Below, piece after piece: positions 50,703-59,600 of a stretch of 64,000 nucleotides of DNA. Every line of letters begins with the position of its first letter. Positions within the stretch are counted from its first letter, which is position 1. Made by a program: the position numbers and the translations under genes. Origin of the DNA: Clostridia bacterium (lineage in GTDB: Bacteria; Bacillota; Clostridia; Christensenellales; Borkfalkiaceae); the NCBI GenBank assembly GCA_017536205.1, contig JAFXHX010000002.1, positions 1 to 64,000 on the forward strand, given 5' to 3'. The notes beneath the pieces were generated by a model. That model saw nothing but the letters and a program-made list of their open reading frames with translations. It was not told the DNA's origin and did no database searches.

Positions 50703-50987
50703 ATGAGTAAACGTAATTATAACGAAATAGATAGTTCTTTAAAACCGCTTTCGCCTTGGGCGTATTTTGGTTGGTCGATAGTGTATTCAATTCCCGTTGT
50801 GGGCATTATTGCATTACTAATAAATGCGTTAACGGCAACTAATATAAACTGCAAAAACTACGCGCGCTCTTTTTTCTGTGCATTTATAATTATTGTTGTT
50901 TTAATTATATTTTTATCGGTTGTTGCAGGTCCGTATTTAGCCTACTTTATCGAAGCCATTGTAGAGGCGTTTGAATCTATGATATAA
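50703..50987 (+). CDS. Small membrane protein (94 aa)
   Basis: The 94-residue protein has two membrane helices (about 17-38 and 51-75) in a start SPWAYFGWSIVYSIPVVG pattern, common in small Firmicutes membrane proteins of unknown role. GGAG precedes the ATG. A terminator follows at 50990. Confidence 0.7.
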   Translation: MSKRNYNEIDSSLKPLSPWAYFGWSIVYSIPVVGIIALLINALTATNINCKNYARSFFCAFIIIVVLIIFLSVVAGPYLAYFIEAIVEAFESMI

Positions 50988-50989
50988 AA

Positions 50990-51014
50990 TAAACCCCACA
51001 AGCGTGGGGTTTTT
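50990..51014 (+). terminator. Terminator of the small membrane protein gene
   Basis: AACCCCAC and GTGGGGTT pair around AAGC and are followed by TTTTT. Confidence 0.85.
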
Positions 51015-51032
51015 TATTTGCCAAAAAATCGT

Positions 51033-51494
51033 TTAACATAGTTTGTAATTGCCTTCATATAAGTTGACGTAAGGTATGTCGTGCTTGTGTGCGTAAAGTA
51101 ACGTTTTATACGCTCCACCGTAATGCGTTTTTACGTAGCAAAAAACGTAATCTGCTTGACGTATCATCCACTCGTTTCTTTTCAATATAGCATACCTTAA
51201 TGGTACGTTTTCAAGTTCGGGATAAATAATATCGTCATATACAGTTTCCAAAAGTTCTTTTCGTTCGTTTAGCCAGTTGTTTAAATACGGGCTAATAAAT
51301 ACTAGCCTTGCGTTTGAATGGCAAGACTTATATTTTTTAGTGCAGTTAAGAGCAAACCTATCAAAACCACCGTACCCACCAAGATAAAAGTCAACTTTAT
51401 TGCCTTGAACAATTTTTTCTAAAAGATTAAGTAAACGTTCTTTATCTTTAACGCTACTTAAATAATCTGCGTGCCCACAAAACGTAATAATCAT
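51033..51494 (-). CDS. SLOG/DUF1273-like Rossmann protein
   Basis: The start at 51494 follows AAAGGGTGAG. The 153-residue protein begins MIITFCGHADYL, then DFYLGGYGGFDRFAL and PLRYAILKRNEWMIRQADYVFCYV. These are the nucleotide-binding pattern of the SLOG fold (DprA/LOG/YspA/DUF1273 group). SLOG proteins sense or cleave nucleotide-derived ligands. The gene is divergent from the XRE gene at 51649, and shared 14-bp operators lie between, so it is probably repressed by that protein. Confidence 0.7.
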   Translation of the reverse strand: MIITFCGHADYLSSVKDKERLLNLLEKIVQGNKVDFYLGGYGGFDRFALNCTKKYKSCHSNARLVFISPYLNNWLNERKELLETVYDDIIYPELENVPLRYAILKRNEWMIRQADYVFCYVKTHYGGAYKTLLYAHKHDIPYVNLYEGNYKLC

Positions 51495-51509
51495 TATCTC
51501 ACCCTTTAT

Positions 51510-51623
51510 GAAAGTATGCATTCATATTATACCAAACAGGTATTTAAAATGCAAGTAATAGGGAAGTACTCATTCTTATATTTTTTCATAAAACGAATAT
51601 AATGATTATGAAAGTACTCTTTC
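51510..51623. promoter_or_regulatory. Three related 14-bp operators in the SLOG-XRE gap
   Basis: GAAAGTATGCATTC (51510-51523), GGAAGTACTCATTC (51562-51575) and GAAAGTACTCTTTC (51610-51623) share the pattern G-R-AAGTA-Y-K-C-W-TTC. The first covers the start point of a leftward promoter (TTGCAT 51554-51549, 17 bp, TATAAT 51531-51526). The third is downstream of a rightward TATAAT (51598-51603). Confidence 0.7.
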
Positions 51624-51648
51624 GCAAACGTTCTTTTGGGGGTGTACA

Positions 51649-51891
51649 GTGACTGTAAACGACGCCGTAGTAAAAAGAATAGTTGAATTACTAAATGAAA
51701 GGAAAATGACGCAATATCGTTTAGAACAACTTTCAGGTATTCAGCACGGGCATATGCAATGGATTATGAGTGGCAAAAGCAAAACTGTAACTTTTTCAAC
51801 CGTTTTGCGACTTGCCAGTGGTTTTGGAATGACCGTAATAGAGTTTTTAGATAGCGATTTGTTTTTATTTGAAAACCTTGACGTTGAATAA
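51649..51891 (+). CDS. Small XRE/Cro-type regulator (80 aa)
   Basis: The GTG start is preceded by GGGGG. The 80 residues are an HTH domain (QYRLEQLSGIQHGHMQWIMSG) and tail VIEFLDSDLF, related to the protein at 30550. Three similar operator sequences in the divergent gap suggest that it controls the SLOG-like gene and itself. Confidence 0.83.
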   Translation: MTVNDAVVKRIVELLNERKMTQYRLEQLSGIQHGHMQWIMSGKSKTVTFSTVLRLASGFGMTVIEFLDSDLFLFENLDVE

Positions 51892-51895
51892 TATA

Positions 51896-51924
51896 AAAAG
51901 CCGAGATAAACATCTCGGCTTTAA
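51896..51924. terminator. Bidirectional terminator
   Basis: AAAGCCGAGAT and ATCTCGGCTTT pair around AAAC, with T-rich ends on both strands; it separates XRE and AraC genes. Confidence 0.85.
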
Positions 51925-51928
51925 TTTT

Positions 51929-52783
51929 TTATTTGTTGTTTTTTCTATATTCGGTGGGGGTAACGCCGTACTTTTGCTTAAATATTTTAGAAAAATAGTT
52001 ATAGTTAGATATTCCTATTTTTTCGGTAATTTCGGTAATTGAAAGCGCCGTGTCGGTAAGTAATGAACACGCTTTTTCAAGCCTTATCGACTTAACTCTA
52101 TCAGCAGGGTTTTCGCCGTAATTAGTTTTATAAAAGCCGTAAAGTTCACTTCTTGCCATATTAAACTCGCTACAAAGCGCGTCAACGGTAAGTTTAGAAC
52201 TAGCGTTATCAAAACAATACTTATCAATTTCCGTTGCAAGCGGAACGCTACCAGAGAGTAGGTCGTTAAGGTAAAGGTAACTTGCGCACGCTTCTAGTAT
52301 TGAAAGCGAAGCGTTTATAGTTTGGTGCGAAGCGTATTTTACGCCACCATAAAGTTCAAGCGCCTTTTCTTTCGATAAGCCGTATTCTTCAATTTTTTCT
52401 AGCGCATTTCTAGAAAGTTCTTTGCCGTTTTCGTTATCGGTTAACTGACCTATCATAACGTAGCCTGAAATGTTGTTGCCGTTAAAAATAGGCGAAATGC
52501 ACTCTATAAGCCCCATATGACAATTATATAAAACGGGCTTTCTATATAATCGTGCTTGCTTTATATAGCGAGCGTTATCGGTGCAGGCAAGCGTTCCCTT
52601 TTTAGAAGAGTTAACGTATTTACAAAAAGCGCAGTGCTTTTCGGGCGCATAGGCGATTTCGTTTCCGTCTGCATCGCAAACGCATATTTTAATATGCGTA
52701 AGCAAATAAAAGTCGTTAAGTATTTTTTGAAGTTTTTCTTTATTTTTTACTGTTTGTTGTAAAATTGTGTACGATTTTATCAT
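51929..52783 (-). CDS. PocR-domain AraC-family regulator
   Basis: The 284-residue protein has an N-terminal PocR sensory domain (about 10-165) with Cys residues (CAFCKYVN, GTLACTDNA, CHMGLIECISPIF) and C-terminal paired AraC helices (LTVDALCSEFNMARSELY, SITEITEKIGISNYNYFSKIF). PocR domains bind small hydrocarbon derivatives such as propanediol-type ligands. It is divergent from the sugar-acid operon 52839-57415 and is its probable regulator; the ligand is unknown. Confidence 0.87.
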   Translation of the reverse strand: MIKSYTILQQTVKNKEKLQKILNDFYLLTHIKICVCDADGNEIAYAPEKHCAFCKYVNSSKKGTLACTDNARYIKQARLYRKPVLYNCHMGLIECISPIFNGNNISGYVMIGQLTDNENGKELSRNALEKIEEYGLSKEKALELYGGVKYASHQTINASLSILEACASYLYLNDLLSGSVPLATEIDKYCFDNASSKLTVDALCSEFNMARSELYGFYKTNYGENPADRVKSIRLEKACSLLTDTALSITEITEKIGISNYNYFSKIFKQKYGVTPTEYRKNNK

Positions 52784-52838
52784 ATTTATTAACCGTATTT
52801 TACTATATTACAATAAAAAAATCAAGTAAAATTATAAT

Positions 52839-53489
52839 ATGAAAATATTATGCGCTATAAAAAACGCTTTTAACGCATATAAAAAAGCGTTTGATATAAC
52901 TAAGCCCACCGAAGAACTTTTTAAGGCGTTTACTAATTCGCTAGATAACGAACTTAAATCGTACGAAATAGTTTACGACTATATTTGTGGGAAAGATACC
53001 GTTAACGTAGACGGGCACACAAACGGCTATTACCTTAAAAAGGGTGACGCTATTATTATGGATATAAGCGTTTGCCACGAAGGAAAATGGAACGACGTTA
53101 CAAGAACGTATTTCGTTGGCGAGCCAACTGCCGAGCAAAAAAACGCTTACGAACTTATAAAAAACTCGCTTAAAGCGGGCGAAAGCGTTTTAAAACACGG
53201 GGCACTCGCTTGCGATATATATAACGCTGTAAACGGAGTGTTTAAAGAGAAGGGTAAAACGCTTATTCACCACGCAGGGCACGTTATAGCAAAAGAAGTT
53301 ATAACTCAGCCACAATTCCTTAAAGAAAATACGGGCAACGTTTCAAACGGCGATATAGTTGCCATTGAAAGCGGGCTATATAGCGGGTTTGGAATAAGGC
53401 TTGAAAACAATTATTTAATAACTGAAAACGGCGCTCAAAATCTATTTGAGCATTTAATGCCACTTAATATTGAGGATTACGTATTATGA
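52839..53489 (+). CDS. M24-family metallopeptidase-like protein, catalytic domain only
   Basis: The 216-residue protein is the pita-bread domain of aminopeptidase P/Xaa-Pro peptidases without the usual N-terminal domain. The five metal ligands seem present: MDIS, DVTRTYF, HHAGH, AIESGLY and RLENNYL. A peptidase or an enzyme recruited from this fold (as for creatinase) is possible. It heads the operon and overlaps the aldolase gene by 4 bp. No SD is seen, and a TATAAT directly abuts the ATG, so the 5' end is uncertain. Confidence 0.75.
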   Translation: MKILCAIKNAFNAYKKAFDITKPTEELFKAFTNSLDNELKSYEIVYDYICGKDTVNVDGHTNGYYLKKGDAIIMDISVCHEGKWNDVTRTYFVGEPTAEQKNAYELIKNSLKAGESVLKHGALACDIYNAVNGVFKEKGKTLIHHAGHVIAKEVITQPQFLKENTGNVSNGDIVAIESGLYSGFGIRLENNYLITENGAQNLFEHLMPLNIEDYVL

Positions 53490-54301
53490 AAAAACAAATT
53501 AAAGGACCTTACGCAGTACTTATGACGCCTTTTGCAGGCGACGTAGTTGACAAAAAAAGTTTCATTAAGCAAATTGAAAGAATAAACGGCACGGGTGTGT
53601 CGGGCTACGTTGTAAACGGAAGTACGGCAGAGTTTATTCAACTTACCATTGACGAGCAAATTGAGCTTATAGACCTTGTTGCTATGTATAAAGACGAAGA
53701 TATGGGTCTTATAGTTAGCGCTTGCACGGGTAACTACGTTGACACAATTACGCTTGCCGAACACGCTAAAATCGTTGGAGCAGACGCAATACTTGTTTGC
53801 CCGCCGTATTACTTTAAATATTCGGCAAAAGAACGTGAAGAATATTTCTTTAAAGTTGCCGACCTTTCGCCTGTTCCCGTAATTTTGTATAACGTGCCTT
53901 TCTTTACGCAAGAACTTGAAGTTGACGTTATTTACAACCTTTTTAAGCACCACAATATTATAGGCATTAAAGACAGTAGCGCAAATATGAAGCGCATTAT
54001 GCACTTAATATCAAAGTCGAAAGGCGATGAAGTTTCTATCCTTACGGGTACCGATGATATTTTAACTGCCGCTCTCTTTGCAGGTTGTTCGGGTAGTTTT
54101 ACGGCGTTTGCCGCAATTTTCCCAGAAAAAGTTGCTACGCTTTACAAAGAGTTTAACGCCGGCAATTACGACAAGGCAAAACAAATACAAGAAGAGTTTA
54201 TGTCGTTACTTCGCGAGGCAGATAGCGAAACTTTCCCCGTTGGGTACAAGCACCTTTTAGAAAGGGCGAGTGGAATACCCTTTGGCAATAAGGAGATTTA
54301 G
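53486..54301 (+). CDS. DapA/NanA-family aldolase
   Basis: The 271-residue class I aldolase shows VVNGSTAEFIQLT (the substrate carboxylate loop, normally GTTGE), YNVPFF with the catalytic Tyr, and IIGIKDSSAN with the Schiff-base Lys. It is shorter and different in loop from dihydrodipicolinate synthase. Neighbouring dehydrogenase and dehydratase genes suggest cleavage of a 2-keto-3-deoxy sugar acid to pyruvate and an aldehyde; this is inferred. Confidence 0.85.
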   Translation: MKKQIKGPYAVLMTPFAGDVVDKKSFIKQIERINGTGVSGYVVNGSTAEFIQLTIDEQIELIDLVAMYKDEDMGLIVSACTGNYVDTITLAEHAKIVGADAILVCPPYYFKYSAKEREEYFFKVADLSPVPVILYNVPFFTQELEVDVIYNLFKHHNIIGIKDSSANMKRIMHLISKSKGDEVSILTGTDDILTAALFAGCSGSFTAFAAIFPEKVATLYKEFNAGNYDKAKQIQEEFMSLLREADSETFPVGYKHLLERASGIPFGNKEI

Positions 54302-54302
54302 T

Positions 54303-55325
54303 ATGAAGGCTGCCGTTTGGACGGGCGTTGATAAAATTGAAATTAAAGATATTCCCATGCCAACACTTAACGAAGGCGAAGCGCTTATAAAGGTAAGGGT
54401 GGCGGGTGTTTGCGTTACCGATTATCACGTTATATCAGGAAAACTTAAAATAGGCGTTCCACCTAACGTGCAAGGGCACGAGATTTGTGGGGAAATTGTA
54501 AAAATTAACGGAGAAAGTTCGTTAAAAATAGGCGAGCGTTGCGTTATTGCAACTTCGCTTGGTTGTGGCGAGTGCGAATATTGCAAGCAAGGCAAGCAGT
54601 ATATTTGCAACCAAAGTAGCGAAATAGGCTACTCCCCGCACAACGGTGGGTATGAAGAATACTTAAAAGTTCCCATACAAGCGATAGTTCCTATACCAGA
54701 TAGCGTTAGTGATTTATCGGCTTCGGTACTTGAAAGTTGGGTTTGCCCAACCGAATCGCTTATGAACGTTGGCGTTAAAAAGGGTAGCACCGTTTTGGTA
54801 ACGGGTAACGGCCCTGCGGCGCTTGCGTACATAACTATTGCGAAATATATGGGCGCAGAAAAGGTAATATCGGTTATAAGAAGTGAAGATAAAGAACATT
54901 TAGTTAAAGACTTTGGCGCAACCCACGTTATAAACACTAAAAAGTGCTATGCAGAACAAGTTTTAAACGAAATAACTTTAGGCGACAAGTGTGAACTCGT
55001 TATCGAAGCAACGGGAGCACCGAGCGTTATTGAAAACTGTTTTAATTACGTTAAAAAAGGTGGCAAAGTTATTCTTTACGGTATACCTGGTGACGACGTA
55101 AGGGTAAACCTTCCCGTTAAAAAAATTATTTGTGAAGAAATTAGTATTCACGGCGCAGTTGGCAACACAAAGGCGTGGAAACCACTTGTTGACCTTATTG
55201 ATAAAGGCGCAATTAACCTTGACAAAATGGTTACGCACAAGTTTAAACTTGACGATATTGACAAGGCTTTCGACCTTTACAGAAACCACGATAGAGAAAT
55301 TATTAAAGCAGTAATTGAGTTTTAA
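54303..55325 (+). CDS. Zinc-dependent medium-chain dehydrogenase
   Basis: The start at 54303 follows AAGGAG; the longer reading from 54270 lies in the aldolase gene. The 340-residue protein has a catalytic zinc site (AGVCVTDYH, GHEICGE), a structural zinc site (CGECEYCKQGKQYIC) and a Rossmann fold (VTGNGPAALAYITIAKYMGA). It resembles sorbitol, threonine or galactitol dehydrogenases. In this operon it probably oxidises a sugar or sugar alcohol. Confidence 0.88.
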   Translation: MKAAVWTGVDKIEIKDIPMPTLNEGEALIKVRVAGVCVTDYHVISGKLKIGVPPNVQGHEICGEIVKINGESSLKIGERCVIATSLGCGECEYCKQGKQYICNQSSEIGYSPHNGGYEEYLKVPIQAIVPIPDSVSDLSASVLESWVCPTESLMNVGVKKGSTVLVTGNGPAALAYITIAKYMGAEKVISVIRSEDKEHLVKDFGATHVINTKKCYAEQVLNEITLGDKCELVIEATGAPSVIENCFNYVKKGGKVILYGIPGDDVRVNLPVKKIICEEISIHGAVGNTKAWKPLVDLIDKGAINLDKMVTHKFKLDDIDKAFDLYRNHDREIIKAVIEF

Positions 55326-55334
55326 GGAGGAGTT

Positions 55335-56459
55335 ATGAAAATTACAGACGTTGAAGTTGTTGTAGTTAGACAAGACGAAGTTAAAATGATAGGCGACGGT
55401 AGCCAAGATACCGCCGTTATTTTAGTTCACACCGATGAAGGTATAACGGGTATAGGCGAAGTTGATAGCGCACCCGAAGTAGTCAAAATGATTGTTGACG
55501 CTCCCGCATCGCACGACCAGTGCCGTGGTCTTAAACAATTACTCGTTGGCGAAGACCCAACGAGAGTTGAATATTTATGGTACAAAATGTACTATTACAG
55601 TTACTATTACGGTCGCCGTAGCGTAGTTATTCACGCTATGAGTGGTATTGACATTGCGCTTTGGGATATTACGGGTAAAAAACTCGGCGTTTCAGTTTCA
55701 AGGCTTATAGGCGGTAGGTTTAGAGAAACTATTCCCGCTTACTGCTCGGTTTTAATGCCCGAAACCAAAGAAGAAATCGACGCGCTCGTTGCTCACCACA
55801 AGGCAGACTGCAACTATAAAGGCTTTAAGTTTGGTTGGGGCGCATTAGGTAGAGATGAGCAAAAAGATATTAAACTCGTTGAATATTGCCGTCAAGCAGT
55901 TGGCGACGATATGCGCCTTATGATAGATATAGGTATGCGCTGGACAGATTATAAGTACGCTTTAAGAGTTTCTAAAGAGTATGAAAAGCAAAAAATCTAC
56001 TGGCTTGAAGAACCTTTTGCTCCCGATAGAACGGCAGATTTCGGTAGGCTTGCCGATAATATTAACGTTTCGCTTGCATCGGGCGAAGAGTTCGGTACTA
56101 TGTACGAATTTGATGAAATGTTAACGAACGGTAAAGTTGATATCGTTCAACCCGATATGAGCCGTTGCGGTGGTATTACAATGGCTAAAAAGATTGCCGA
56201 TATGGCAGAACTTCGTGGCAAAAAACTTATTCCCCACGCATTTAAAACGGGCATTTTAATGGGCGCAACGCTTCAACTTATTGCGTCAATTCCCAACGCC
56301 GATATGCTTGAATATTGCGCACAAGAAACGGTACTTTCTAAAAACCTTGTTCGCCACCACTTTAAACTCGATGCTAACGGCAACGTTACTATTCCCGACG
56401 TTCCCGGTATAGGCGTTGAACTCAACGAAGAAGTACTTGACCGTTACAGAAGAAAATAA
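55335..56459 (+). CDS. Enolase-superfamily dehydratase (mandelate racemase/muconate lactonizing type)
   Basis: The 374-residue protein has an N-terminal capping domain (MKITDVEVVVVRQDEV) and a barrel with metal ligands in LMIDIGMRW (Asp), WLEEPF (Glu) and ASGEEFG (Glu), and catalytic-site residues in FKFGWG, VQPDMSRCGG and IPHAFKTG (His). The His places it near the sugar-acid dehydratases. Likely substrate is an aldonate or similar acid produced from the dehydrogenase; the exact sugar is open. It has AGGAGG 4 bp upstream. Confidence 0.87.
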   Translation: MKITDVEVVVVRQDEVKMIGDGSQDTAVILVHTDEGITGIGEVDSAPEVVKMIVDAPASHDQCRGLKQLLVGEDPTRVEYLWYKMYYYSYYYGRRSVVIHAMSGIDIALWDITGKKLGVSVSRLIGGRFRETIPAYCSVLMPETKEEIDALVAHHKADCNYKGFKFGWGALGRDEQKDIKLVEYCRQAVGDDMRLMIDIGMRWTDYKYALRVSKEYEKQKIYWLEEPFAPDRTADFGRLADNINVSLASGEEFGTMYEFDEMLTNGKVDIVQPDMSRCGGITMAKKIADMAELRGKKLIPHAFKTGILMGATLQLIASIPNADMLEYCAQETVLSKNLVRHHFKLDANGNVTIPDVPGIGVELNEEVLDRYRRK

Positions 56460-57415
56460 TGGAATTGTTTGGTAAAATAAAAGGGTGTGAGGTTTATTCC
56501 CACACCCTTTGTAACTCTAAATTAAAAGTTAATATTTTATCTTACGGCGCAATTATTCAAAGCCTTGTTTTTAACGGGGTTGACGTTGTTTTGGGCTATA
56601 ACACCCTTGACGAGTACGTTTTAGACGATATGTATTTAGGCGCAGTAATAGGTAGGGTTTCAAACGTTATAGACGGCGCAAAGTTTACCCTTAACGGAAC
56701 GACCTATAACCTTGATAAAAACGACGGAGATAAATGCTCTCACGGTGGATATAACGGTTTTAACAAAAAGGTTTTTGAAGTTGAAAGTTATTCTAAAACC
56801 CATATAACGTTAAAGTGTTTTAGCGCTGACGGCGAAGGTGGCTTTCCCGCAAACGTTACGGCGTTTATAACCTATGAAATTAAAGGTGCGTCGCTTATAA
56901 TAAACTATAAAGCGATAGCCGACGGCGACACTCCTTTGTCGCTAACTAATCACGCCTATTTTAACCTAAACGGCGAGGGTAAAAGTTTAGAAAAAACCTA
57001 TTTAAAGGTAAATGCAAACAGTTATACCGTAACTAGCCCTAGCCTTGTTCCAACGGGCGAAATTAAAAGCGTTTTAGAAACTCCACTTGACTATTCTAGT
57101 TTTAAAAGCATTGATTGTTTAGACGTTAACTTTTGTGTTAGCGGTAACGGTTTTAGGGAAGTTGCAACTGCAAAAAGCACGCTTACAAATATTTGCGTAA
57201 CGGCTTATTCAGATAAAGAAGGTTTGCAAGTTTATACTGCAAACGAATTAACGGCTAGAAAAGGGAAAACCGCCTTATACACGCCTTTTTCGGCATTTTG
57301 TTTAGAAACGCAAGGCTATCCTAACGCAGTGAACGAGCCTAACTTTAAAAGCGTAATTTTAAAGAAAAATACCGAATATAACTCTACAACCGAATACAAG
57401 TTTTCACTAATTTAA
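56459..57415 (+). CDS. galM: Aldose 1-epimerase (mutarotase)
   Basis: The 318-residue galactose mutarotase-like protein has GRVSNVIDGAKFTLNG (substrate Arg), LTNHAYFNLNGEG (catalytic His) and a C-terminal Glu in CLETQGYPNAVNEPNF. It interconverts alpha and beta anomers of aldoses. It closes the operon and starts on the last base of the dehydratase stop. It suggests that an aldose enters the pathway. Confidence 0.9.
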   Translation: MELFGKIKGCEVYSHTLCNSKLKVNILSYGAIIQSLVFNGVDVVLGYNTLDEYVLDDMYLGAVIGRVSNVIDGAKFTLNGTTYNLDKNDGDKCSHGGYNGFNKKVFEVESYSKTHITLKCFSADGEGGFPANVTAFITYEIKGASLIINYKAIADGDTPLSLTNHAYFNLNGEGKSLEKTYLKVNANSYTVTSPSLVPTGEIKSVLETPLDYSSFKSIDCLDVNFCVSGNGFREVATAKSTLTNICVTAYSDKEGLQVYTANELTARKGKTALYTPFSAFCLETQGYPNAVNEPNFKSVILKKNTEYNSTTEYKFSLI

Positions 57416-57443
57416 AAGGCTTTGCCAACTGGCAAAGCCTTTA
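57413..57443. terminator. Bidirectional terminator between sugar-acid and arginine operons
   Basis: AAAGGCTTTGCC and GGCAAAGCCTTT pair around a four-base loop; T-rich on both sides. Confidence 0.85.
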
Positions 57444-57445
57444 TA

Positions 57446-58432
57446 TTATTTTAAAGTTGCAAGCATTACTGCTTTAATGGTGTGAAGTCTGTTTTCGGCT
57501 TCATCAAACACTATTGACTGTTTGCTTTCAAAAACTTCGTTAGTAACTTCAAGCGCGTCTAATCCAAACTTATCGTAAATTGATTTACCTATCGTTGTTT
57601 TAAGGTCGTGAAAGGCGGGTAAGCAGTGCATAAACTTGCAGTTTTCACCTGCGTTTTCCATAATTTTAGAGTTAACTTGGTAGGGAAGTAAATCTTTAAT
57701 GCGTTCTTCCCAAATATAATCGGGCTCGCCCATCGAAACCCAAACGTCGGTGTAAATAACGTCGGCGTTTTTAGTTGCTTTTATAGGGTCTTCTTCTAAA
57801 GTAATTTTTGCGCCCGTTTGTTTTGCAATTTCTAAACATTTGTTATAAACTTCATCGCACGGGAAATATTTGCTTGGAGCGCAAGCGGTAAAATCAAGCC
57901 CCATTTTTGCCGAGCCTATCATAAGCGAGTTGCCCATATTATAGCGAGCGTCGCCCATATAAACGAGTTTAACGCCCTTTAAACGCCCAAAATGCTCTTT
58001 AATGGTAAGAAAGTCGGCAAGTATTTGGGTGGGGTGATATTCGTTAGTTAAACCGTTCCAAACGGGAACGCCAGCGTGCTTTGCAAGTTCTTCAACTATA
58101 GTTTGTTCAAAGCCACGGTATTCAATGCCGTCGAACATTCTGCCAAGCACCCTTGCCGTGTCGGGAATGCTTTCTTTTTTGCCTATTTGCGATGCGCTTG
58201 GGTCAAGATAAACGGGGTGCATACCAAGGTCGCTAGATGCAACTTCAAACGCGCAACGAGTGCGAGTGCTAGTTTTTTCAAAAATAAGCGCAACGTTTTT
58301 GCCCGTTAAGTGCTTGTGAGAAACGCCTTCGTGCTTTTCTTTTTTAAGTTTAGAAGATAAATCTAACAAATACTCGATTTCTTCGGGAGAGTAGTCAAGT
58401 AAAGTTAAAAAATGTTTTCCTTTTAAGTTCAT
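57446..58432 (-). CDS. argF: Ornithine carbamoyltransferase
   Basis: The 328-residue enzyme makes citrulline from ornithine and carbamoyl phosphate. [12 protein letters not shown] binds carbamoyl phosphate; [10 protein letters not shown] and MHCLPAFHD hold the ornithine-site residues (Cys). It is the last gene of the arg operon. A catabolic role (arcB) is less likely because the neighbours are biosynthetic. Confidence 0.95.
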   Translation of the reverse strand: MNLKGKHFLTLLDYSPEEIEYLLDLSSKLKKEKHEGVSHKHLTGKNVALIFEKTSTRTRCAFEVASSDLGMHPVYLDPSASQIGKKESIPDTARVLGRMFDGIEYRGFEQTIVEELAKHAGVPVWNGLTNEYHPTQILADFLTIKEHFGRLKGVKLVYMGDARYNMGNSLMIGSAKMGLDFTACAPSKYFPCDEVYNKCLEIAKQTGAKITLEEDPIKATKNADVIYTDVWVSMGEPDYIWEERIKDLLPYQVNSKIMENAGENCKFMHCLPAFHDLKTTIGKSIYDKFGLDALEVTNEVFESKQSIVFDEAENRLHTIKAVMLATLK

Positions 58433-58439
58433 ATAAGTC

Positions 58440-59600
58440 CTACTTTAAAGCGTTTAAAATAACGCCTAATGCTTTTTTAAGAGTGCTTGTTGGAATATTA
58501 AGAGCGGGAAGTAAACGAAGTTTATCTTTCGCAATAAGTGGTAAAACGCCGTTTTCAATGCAGTAAGAAACAACTTCTTTAACGGGCTTTTTAGTTTTAA
58601 TTCCAACCATAAGTCCCATACCCGAAACGCTTTCAACGCCTTCAGCGTTTTCAAGAGTTTTAAAAATAAGTTCGCTTTTAGCGTTTACTTCGCTTAAAAA
58701 CTCGGGGGTTAAACGGTTTAAAATGCTAATTGCGCCCGCCGAACATACGGGGTTGCCACCAAAGGTAGAGCCGTGCGTGCCAAACGTAAACGTTTCTTCA
58801 ACTTTTTCGCCAAGCATACACGCACCGATAGGAAGTCCACCACCTAAACCTTTTGCAGTGGTAACTATATCGGGTAAAATACCGTAGTTCATATAAGCGT
58901 ATAAACTGCCAGTTCTGCCGTTTCCCGTTTGAACTTCGTCAACTATAAGTAAAATATCGTTTTGCTTGCAGTAACTATAAAGTTCTAAAACGTAGTTTTT
59001 ATCAAGGCAAATAACACCGCCTTCGCCTTGAATAAGTTCAATCATAACTGCCGAAACAGGTTGATTTTTTGCAATTTCCTTAATAGCGTTTAAATCGTTT
59101 TTAGGAACGTGTTTAAACCCGTCGGTCAGCGGTAAAAAGTTTTTGTGAAAACTATCTTGCCCCGTTGCCGAAAGAGTGGTTATCGTTCTGCCGTGAAAAC
59201 TCTGTTCAAGCGTTATAATAACGCTACCTAAAACGCCCTTATCTTCGGCGTATTTTCTTGCACATTTAATAGCGCACTCGTTGGCTTCGGCGCCAGAGTT
59301 AGCAAAAAACACCTTTTTAAGCCCCGACTTTTTAACTAGCATTTCCGCAAGCGTAGCGCAAGGGCTAGTGTAGTATAGGTTAGAAGTGTGTTGCAAGGCG
59401 TTTAGTTGACTAGTTACTGCGCTAACGTATTCTTCGTCGCACGCACCGAACGCAGTTACGCCTATTCCAGAGCCCATATCAATATATTCTTTGCCGTTTG
59501 CATCGTAAAAAAGTGAGCCTTTTCCACTAACTAAATCAACGGGAAAACGGTTGTAAGTCGATGCAATATAAGTTTTGTCTTTAAGTTGAAGTTCAGTCAT
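58440..59600 (-). CDS. argD: Acetylornithine aminotransferase
   Basis: The 386-residue PLP enzyme has [53 protein letters not shown] and [14 protein letters not shown] with the PLP Lys. It starts at the ATG at 59600, which overlaps the argB stop by 8 bp. It transaminates N-acetylglutamate semialdehyde with glutamate. Confidence 0.94.
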   Translation of the reverse strand: MTELQLKDKTYIASTYNRFPVDLVSGKGSLFYDANGKEYIDMGSGIGVTAFGACDEEYVSAVTSQLNALQHTSNLYYTSPCATLAEMLVKKSGLKKVFFANSGAEANECAIKCARKYAEDKGVLGSVIITLEQSFHGRTITTLSATGQDSFHKNFLPLTDGFKHVPKNDLNAIKEIAKNQPVSAVMIELIQGEGGVICLDKNYVLELYSYCKQNDILLIVDEVQTGNGRTGSLYAYMNYGILPDIVTTAKGLGGGLPIGACMLGEKVEETFTFGTHGSTFGGNPVCSAGAISILNRLTPEFLSEVNAKSELIFKTLENAEGVESVSGMGLMVGIKTKKPVKEVVSYCIENGVLPLIAKDKLRLLPALNIPTSTLKKALGVILNALK

